DNA of 64,000 nt, taken from positions 158,906 to 222,905 of the forward strand of contig QFQF01000008.1 of assembly GCA_003248935.1 (NCBI GenBank), given 5' to 3'. Below, in pieces: positions 59,801-64,000 of this stretch. A program made the translations under genes and the position numbers. A model generated the notes under the pieces. The model was not told the DNA's origin. It saw only the letters and a program-made list of their open reading frames with translations, and ran no database searches. This DNA is from Sphingobium sp. (lineage in GTDB: Bacteria > Pseudomonadota > Alphaproteobacteria > Sphingomonadales > Sphingomonadaceae). Every line of letters starts with the position of its first letter. Position 1 is the stretch's first letter.

Positions 59801-60072
59801 CCATACGTCTGGAGCGACTGGCTCTCGATATGATCGATATCGTTGACGGTCGTGGTCAGCGCGCGCTCATAGGGCGTCACGATCCGGTTCGCCATGTCCT
59901 CGGGCGCAAGGCCGTTATACTGCCAGGCGACCGCGATCACCGGAATGCGGATGCTGGGAAAGATATCGATCGGGGTGCGCGCGGCGGACAGGACGCCCAC
60001 GATGGCGATCAGGATCGCCATCACGATGAACGTAAGTGGCTTGTGCAACGCAACCCTAACGATGGCAATCAT
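56878..60072 (-). CDS. RND-superfamily efflux pump, inner-membrane subunit
   Basis: A 1064-residue pump of the HAE1/AcrB-like size. TM1 is HKPLTFIVMAILIAIVGVLSA; the proton-relay Asp pair is in GILVDDATVTIENINWHLEQGKG; the two halves repeat with large periplasmic loops. The N-terminal PTPI-like segment ARTPIDIFPSIRIPVIAVAWQYNGL and ALLATFGQTLNVMTLGGLALAVG are subfamily features. ATG at 60072 is preferred over the upstream in-frame start at 60129. First gene of the operon, divergent from a LysR regulator. Confidence 0.94.
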   Translation of the reverse strand: MIAIVRVALHKPLTFIVMAILIAIVGVLSAARTPIDIFPSIRIPVIAVAWQYNGLAPEDMANRIVTPYERALTTTVNDIDHIESQSLQTYGIIKIFFQPAADIRTANAQVTAISQTLLRQFPPGTTPPLIINYSASTVPIIQLALSGRGLSEQQLFDLGQNQIRPQLSTIPGLATPYPSGGRMRQVQIDLNPEALQSKGLSAQDVGNAIAAQNQINPAGFVKIGDMQYSVRLNNAPATIDALNELPVKVVNGATIYMRDVAYVRDGSGPQQNVVHVDGQRAALMTILKNGATSTLAIVDGVKAALPHIITTLPDSLKVEPIGDQSLFVKAAVEGVMVEGAIAAALTSLMILLFLGSWRSTVIIALSIPLAILSAIALLATFGQTLNVMTLGGLALAVGILVDDATVTIENINWHLEQGKGVTEAIMDGAAQIVAPAFVSLLCICIVFVPMFFLPGIAGFLFVPMALSVIFAMISSFVLSRTLVPTLAMYLLKPHAPGEDEHLAGTATSRNPLVRFQRGFEVRFEKVRAGYMALLRMALDTRKPFMIGFMGVVLASFLLVPFLGSNFFPSVDAGQISIHVRAPAGTRIEETAARFDRIGQRIRQLIPAGELGTITDNIGLAQSPINIIYSNSGTIGAQDGDILISLKEGHRPTDDYVVMLRRELATSFPGTTFAFLPADITSQILNFGAPAPIDIQISGKDMAANRAYAAKLMRRIAPIAGLADLRIQQPANSPQLNVDVDRSRIGQYGLTERDVTTSLSSSLAGTQQTAPVFFVNPDNNVSYPVVAQAPEYLVGSVSDLRSVPVSSANGGAPVQTVGGIATVTRSNTAPVVSHYNIQPVLDIYATVTGRDLGAVSKRIQHEIEALASEQPKGSTIVMRGQYETMNTAFSGLGFGLLGAVVLIYLLIVVNFQSWVDPFVIITALPAALAGIVWMLFGTGTTLSVPALTGAIMCMGVATANSILVVSFAREQLAETGDAMKAALQAGLVRFRPVLMTALAMIIGMAPMALGLGDGGEQNAPLGRAVIGGLVFATIATLFFVPTVFSFVHRKRTADDKPQELQPAHV

Positions 60073-60294
60073 TCGGTAACTCCGATGCGCCGCCGCAGTG
60101 CAGCAGTCCCCTGAAGGACCCCGTAACATGGCGGGCGCGTGAAAATCACCTCAACCTAGGTATGTCTGTCATTGGCGGTGGAGAGACATGCCCCGAAAGG
60201 GCGTCGTCGTCCTTGCGCGAGTTGCATTGCCGAAAGCAACGAATTAGGTCCAATATATAATCATACGCCGATCAATATGTTTTGAGACCTGATC
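60073..60294. promoter_or_regulatory. divergent control region, RND operon / LysR
   Basis: A 222-base gap containing an AT-rich patch CCAATATATAATCATACG (60251-60268) close to the LysR gene. Divergent LysR-target pairs usually share one operator here. I could not fix a single T-N11-A dyad with confidence. Confidence 0.4.
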
Positions 60295-61179
60295 ATGGAC
60301 CTACGGCACCTGCGCTATTTCGCCTGCGTCGCGGATGAGATGCATTTCGGGCGCGCCGCCAAACGGCTCGGCATATCCCAGCCGCCGCTCAGCCAGCAGA
60401 TCCGGGGCCTGGAGGACGAGTTGGGCGTTCAACTGTTCGACAGGACGAGCCGCCGCGTGCGCCTGACCGAAGCCGGGCAACTCTTCCTGCCGGAGGCGCT
60501 GGCCACGATCGCGCAAGCGGAACGCGCCGTCGATACGGCGCGCCGGGTCCGCGCCGGAGAGGTCGGCCGCCTGTCGGTGAGCTTCACGACATCCGCCCCG
60601 TTCGTGCCGGAAATAGCGGGTGCACTCTACACGTTCCGGCACCGCAACCGCGACGTGGAACTGACGCTCGCGGAACTGGGACGGGACGAGCAGATAACGG
60701 GCGTCGACCAGGGGCACATTGATATCGGCATCGTGCGTGGCTTTGAGCCCCCTGCCCTGCCCGCCGGAATGGAAAGCCGCTGCGTCCTGACCGAGGACAT
60801 GATCCTGACGATGCGGAGCGACCACCGCCTTGCCGCCATGAAAACACCGATAAAGCTATCCGCGCTCGCCGGTGAGCCATTCGTCATCTACGACGCCGCG
60901 ATAGGGGCAGGGTTCAACGAGCACTTCATAGCGATGTGCGTCGAGGCTGGCTTCAATCTGCGGATCAGTCAGGAGGCAAGCAGCCTTGCCACATTGCTCG
61001 GGCTCGTATCCGCAGGCTTCGGCCTGACCGTCATTGCCCGGTCCCTGACCCGGCTGCATCCGGAGGAACTGGTCTACCGCCTGATCGACGACCCGCGGTT
61101 CGTCAGCCGCCTGTGGCTGATCCACCGGCACGCTCCATCCCCGACGGCCCGCGCGTTCCTCGACTGCATCGCCGGTTGA
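60295..61179 (+). CDS. LysR-family transcriptional regulator
   Basis: A 294-residue LysR protein. Winged helix: MDLRHLRYFACVADEMHFGRAAKRLGISQPPLSQQIRGLEDELGVQLFDRTSRRVRLTEAG, the BenM/CatM-like N-terminus. The effector domain runs from about 90 to the end. It probably controls the divergent RND efflux operon, perhaps sensing an aromatic compound as many relatives do; that is inference. Confidence 0.93.
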   Translation: MDLRHLRYFACVADEMHFGRAAKRLGISQPPLSQQIRGLEDELGVQLFDRTSRRVRLTEAGQLFLPEALATIAQAERAVDTARRVRAGEVGRLSVSFTTSAPFVPEIAGALYTFRHRNRDVELTLAELGRDEQITGVDQGHIDIGIVRGFEPPALPAGMESRCVLTEDMILTMRSDHRLAAMKTPIKLSALAGEPFVIYDAAIGAGFNEHFIAMCVEAGFNLRISQEASSLATLLGLVSAGFGLTVIARSLTRLHPEELVYRLIDDPRFVSRLWLIHRHAPSPTARAFLDCIAG

Positions 61180-61482
61180 CGATTGATGCGCCGCGGTCCG
61201 ATTCGCTCCGTTCCAGACTGTCGCCTTGACGTCATCGGGCGGTGACGGCCGGAAAACGGGGTATCAAACGGCCGATTTCCGCCAAAAAACGCTTCGTCGC
61301 ATTCGCCATGGTTAGCTCCCCGTCAACCTTCTGCACGCGCAACTAGTTAATGGCGCGGGGACTAAAGATGCATGGTGACTTGAACGGATTCTGTGCGTCA
61401 CGGCCATGGGGGGCAGTGCGGCTCAAGCTTTCAGTCAACAACGGAGAGGTGGGACTCACACGTTTGTCGGGGGTTTACTGCA
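61180..61482. other. intergenic region before the GH12-RTX gene
   Basis: About 300 bases with no supported gene. It should contain the promoter of the GH12-RTX gene. It includes an AT-rich segment (GCAACTAGTTAATGGCG near 61339) and ends with GGGGG eight bases before the ATG. No strong hairpin or repeat was identified. Confidence 0.4.
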
Positions 61483-64000
61483 ATGTCTACTTTGGTCGGG
61501 CCGGATAGCGCCTTTGCGGCCTACGGGTGGCACGTACTTAACAATGTCTGGAACCCGGGCGACCTGGTCTATGGCCGGGATTATGCCATCGACAGCAGCT
61601 ATGACGTCGCCAACCCGACCGAGGGGGCGACGTTCAACTGGAGCTTTCCCGACACCGCGCGCAGCAGCGTACCGACGGTCCTTGCCTATCCCGAAGTCGC
61701 CTACGGCAATTCGCCCAAGGGCGGCGACAAGGCGGTCATCGATCCCAGCGTGATCTTCCCGCTGAAGGTCGGCGACATGAAGACACTGACCGTCCATTAT
61801 GACGTCGCCTATTCGGGCAACACGTCCGGCTTCAACGTCGCCTACGACCTGTGGTTCACCAGCGTCCCCAATGGCGGCCGGGACACGATCACCAACGAGG
61901 TGATGATCTGGCTGCATCAGGGCAATGTGCCGCCATTCGGCACGCTCGTCGGCACCTATTCCGACGGCAGCTTCTCCGGCAAGATCTATTATTCGGCCGA
62001 GCATAACTACACCGCGATCATCTCCGACACCGACCTGACCGAAGGACAGATCGACATCGCGGCGATGCTCGCGACGCTCCGGTCCATGGGCATATTGTCG
62101 TCGGACGAGCATCTCGCCTCGCTCGAACTGGGCGCCGAGGTCGTAACCGGCACCGGATCGCTGACCGTCAACAATCTCGATGTCGACGTCACGACGGTTG
62201 CGGAGGACGGCACACTCCTCGCCCGCACGGTGACAGGCAACGACGTCATCGAAACGCCGGTCTATTCCGATAGCAGCCATGTGCTGGCGGACGGCGAGCA
62301 TAATCTGGCGCTGACAGGTTCGCGGGCCATCGACGGCACGGGCAACGCACTCGACAATCATATCAGCGGCAACACGGCAGCCAACATACTGGACGGTGGC
62401 GCGGGCAACGACGTCCTCGACGGCGGCAAGGGCGCCGACACGATGATCGGTGGCGACGGCGATGATATCTTCGTCGTCGACAATGCTGGCGATGTGGTGC
62501 GCGAGGGGATCGGCGGCGGCAACGACACCGTTCGGACCGACATCAGCTATACGCTGACCGCAGGGCAGGAAATCGAGACGCTGATAGCGCGCACGCCGGG
62601 TGCAGCCACCGCGATCACCCTGACCGGCAACGAGTTCGCCAACGTGATCGTCGGCAACATCGGCAACAACGTCCTGATCGGTGGCGGCGGCAACGATACG
62701 CTGATCGGCGGCGGCGGTAACGACACGCTGAAGGGCGGCACGGGCAACGACGTCTACATCGTCGATGAAGGCGACACGGTGATCGAAGCTGCCGGCGAGG
62801 GCACCGACGCCGTGCTGACCGATATCAGCTTCACTTTGGGTGCGGGGCAGGAAATCGAGACGCTGATGGCGCGGACCACGTCCGCCACCACCGCGATCAC
62901 CCTGACCGGAAACGAATTCGCCAATGTCATTATCGGCAATGCCGGGAACAACACGCTCTATGGCGGCGGCGGCAACGATACGCTGAACGGCGGCGCCGGA
63001 GACGACCTGCTCGTCGGCGGCGACGGCAATGACGGCTACATCGTCGACAGCGAGGGCGACCGGGTGATCGAGGCGGCGGGCGGCGGCAACGACACCGTCC
63101 TCACGAATGTGAGCTACACCCTCGCAGCCGGGCAGGAGATCGAGAATCTTCAGGCCTACCACACCAGCTATACTGACCCGATCAACCTGACCGGCAATGA
63201 GTTCAACAACTACATTCTCGGCAACGCGGGCAACAACATCCTCGACGGCGGCGCGGGCAACGACATCCTGAACGGCGGCGCGGGCGATGACACGCTGATC
63301 GGCGGCAACGGCAACGACACCTATGTCGTCGATTCGATACGGGACCGGATCGTCGAATATGCCAATGGCGGCAATGACACCGTGCTGTCCGACGTCAGCT
63401 ATACGCTGACGGCCGGGCAGGAGATCGAAACGCTTCAGGCGCGGACCGCGACCAGCACCGCCGCGATCAACCTGACCGGCAATGAGTTCAACAACCGCAT
63501 CGTCGGCAACGCAGGCAACAACGTCCTCGATGGCGGCGCGGGCAACGACATCCTCGACGGCGGCCTCGGCAATGACGTGCTGAAGGGCGGGTCGGGCAAC
63601 GATACCTATTATGTCGACAGTGGCGACAGCATCGTGGAGGCAGTGGGCGGTGGCACGGACCTTGTCCTGTCCGATGTCAATTTCACCCTGACCGCTGGCG
63701 CCGAAGTCGAGTACATCCAAGCGCGCACGCAGAGCGGCACGGCGGCAATCGTGCTGACCGGCAACGAATTTGCCAACGTCATCACCGGCAATGCAGGAAA
63801 CAACATCCTCGATGGTGGCGCAGGCAACGACACGCTGATCGGCGGCGGCGGCGCGGACACGCTGAAGGGCGGATCGGGCAATGACCTGTTCATCGTCGAC
63901 GGCGCCGACACGGTGATCGAGGCGGTCGGCGGCGGCACCGATACGGTACTGACCGACAGCAGCTTCACCCTGACCGCCGGGCAGGAGGTCGAGAACCTCC
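61483..64000 (+). CDS. GH12 endoglucanase-like domain fused to RTX calcium-binding repeats (runs off the window)
   Basis: At least 839 residues, still open at the window end. Residues about 10-245 match glycoside hydrolase family 12: WHVLNNVWNPGD, LTVHYDVAYSGNTSGFNVAYDLWF, nucleophile-type Glu139 in TNEVMIWLH, and acid/base-type Glu219 in LGAEVVTGTG; the 80-residue spacing fits the family. From about 290, glycine/aspartate nonapeptides of the GGxGxDxLx type alternate with a TAGQEIETL-type segment. There is no Sec signal peptide, as expected for type I secretion. It probably cuts beta-1,4-glucan or xyloglucan outside the cell. Confidence 0.88.
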   Translation, partial: MSTLVGPDSAFAAYGWHVLNNVWNPGDLVYGRDYAIDSSYDVANPTEGATFNWSFPDTARSSVPTVLAYPEVAYGNSPKGGDKAVIDPSVIFPLKVGDMKTLTVHYDVAYSGNTSGFNVAYDLWFTSVPNGGRDTITNEVMIWLHQGNVPPFGTLVGTYSDGSFSGKIYYSAEHNYTAIISDTDLTEGQIDIAAMLATLRSMGILSSDEHLASLELGAEVVTGTGSLTVNNLDVDVTTVAEDGTLLARTVTGNDVIETPVYSDSSHVLADGEHNLALTGSRAIDGTGNALDNHISGNTAANILDGGAGNDVLDGGKGADTMIGGDGDDIFVVDNAGDVVREGIGGGNDTVRTDISYTLTAGQEIETLIARTPGAATAITLTGNEFANVIVGNIGNNVLIGGGGNDTLIGGGGNDTLKGGTGNDVYIVDEGDTVIEAAGEGTDAVLTDISFTLGAGQEIETLMARTTSATTAITLTGNEFANVIIGNAGNNTLYGGGGNDTLNGGAGDDLLVGGDGNDGYIVDSEGDRVIEAAGGGNDTVLTNVSYTLAAGQEIENLQAYHTSYTDPINLTGNEFNNYILGNAGNNILDGGAGNDILNGGAGDDTLIGGNGNDTYVVDSIRDRIVEYANGGNDTVLSDVSYTLTAGQEIETLQARTATSTAAINLTGNEFNNRIVGNAGNNVLDGGAGNDILDGGLGNDVLKGGSGNDTYYVDSGDSIVEAVGGGTDLVLSDVNFTLTAGAEVEYIQARTQSGTAAIVLTGNEFANVITGNAGNNILDGGAGNDTLIGGGGADTLKGGSGNDLFIVDGADTVIEAVGGGTDTVLTDSSFTLTAGQEVENL
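62380..64000 (+). repeat. tandem RTX modules of about 282-285 bases within the GH12 gene
   Basis: The GQEIETL-type segment recurs near 62564, 62845, 63130, 63413, 63698 and 63980, so the module is 94-95 residues. Each module has LTGNEF(A/N)N, GN-x-GNN, two to four GGxGNDxLx nonapeptides, and Y/F-x-VDxxxDxVxEAxGGGxDTVL. The copies are diverged in DNA and in frame, so this is a coding repeat rather than a CRISPR or satellite. Confidence 0.9.

Noticed and set aside
61456..63720. A 754-codon open frame on the minus strand opposite the GH12-RTX gene
   Set aside because: It is a mirror of the repetitive, GC-rich plus-strand coding sequence. The plus-strand translation has clear GH12 and RTX motifs, while the minus-strand one has only Val/Asp/Ala-rich repeats with no family resemblance.
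62380..64000. Regular repeats as a possible CRISPR array or satellite
   Set aside because: The period (282-285 bases) is too long, copies are diverged and in frame, and they translate into RTX nonapeptides.

Overview
The window is GC-rich, densely coded bacterial chromosome with no phage, insertion sequence or CRISPR array visible. Gene content points to an alphaproteobacterium of the Sphingomonadales (Sphingomonas/Sphingobium-like): a rpmH-rnpA-yidD-yidC-engB block, several TonB-dependent receptors, a FecI/FecR/receptor signalling triplet, many ATGA overlaps, a DUF6491-type secreted protein, and a short class I ribonucleotide reductase. This assignment is inferred from gene families; no rRNA was available.

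Layout. 1-4.5 kb: glycogen genes glgP and glgB (cut by the window edge) and a class C beta-lactamase-like serine hydrolase, all on the minus strand. 4.6-8.6 kb: an ECF sigma factor, a 27-codon ORF, a FecR anti-sigma factor and a TonB-dependent transducer receptor. 8.8-11.3 kb: an S1/P1 nuclease and a FadL-type porin. 11.3-16.3 kb: ispG, a small repeat protein, a DMT exporter, GNAT and TfoX proteins, dapB and nth. 16.3-19.3 kb: an HxlR regulator fused to an SCP2-like domain, divergent from four small VOC/PhnB/DUF1428 genes. 19.4-22.6 kb: ribosome, RNase P and membrane-insertion genes. 22.9-26.8 kb: MlaA, GST, cupin, dapE and a secreted hypothetical protein.

26.9-40 kb: a 5' half of tRNA-Arg(CCG), a GAF-GAF-PAS hybrid histidine kinase, and a probable LysR-controlled stress or detoxification region (alpha/beta hydrolase, isochorismatase-like hydrolase, XapX, Tat-exported amidohydrolase, periplasmic VOC protein, DoxX, alginate-export porin, YoaK, LysR, pirin). 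Four intergenic gaps in this region carry the same spaced motif, GAAC(A/G)(T/A)-N11-TTAT, 57-95 bases before a start codon, which suggests a regulon.

40-49.8 kb: a minus-strand cobalamin/cobalt operon behind a clear cobalamin riboswitch: TonB-dependent receptor, PepSY membrane protein, NiCoT transporter, CobW GTPase and CobN. A hairpin overlapping the receptor's Shine-Dalgarno site looks like a translational expression platform. 50.4-53.5 kb: nrdA (without an ATP-cone) and nrdB, closed by a strong terminator. 53.6-60.1 kb: a secreted nuclease and an RND efflux operon (pump, adaptor, outer-membrane factor) divergent from a LysR regulator. 61.5 kb to the end: a GH12 endoglucanase-like domain fused to RTX-type glycine/aspartate repeats, cut by the window edge.

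The most unusual points are the rpmH/rnpA arrangement, where the conserved RNase P protein frame has no ATG, GTG or TTG start except one four bases upstream of the rpmH start; the four-site motif in the detoxification region; the half tRNA; and the GH12-RTX fusion. I did not find a clearly new multi-gene defence or mobile system.
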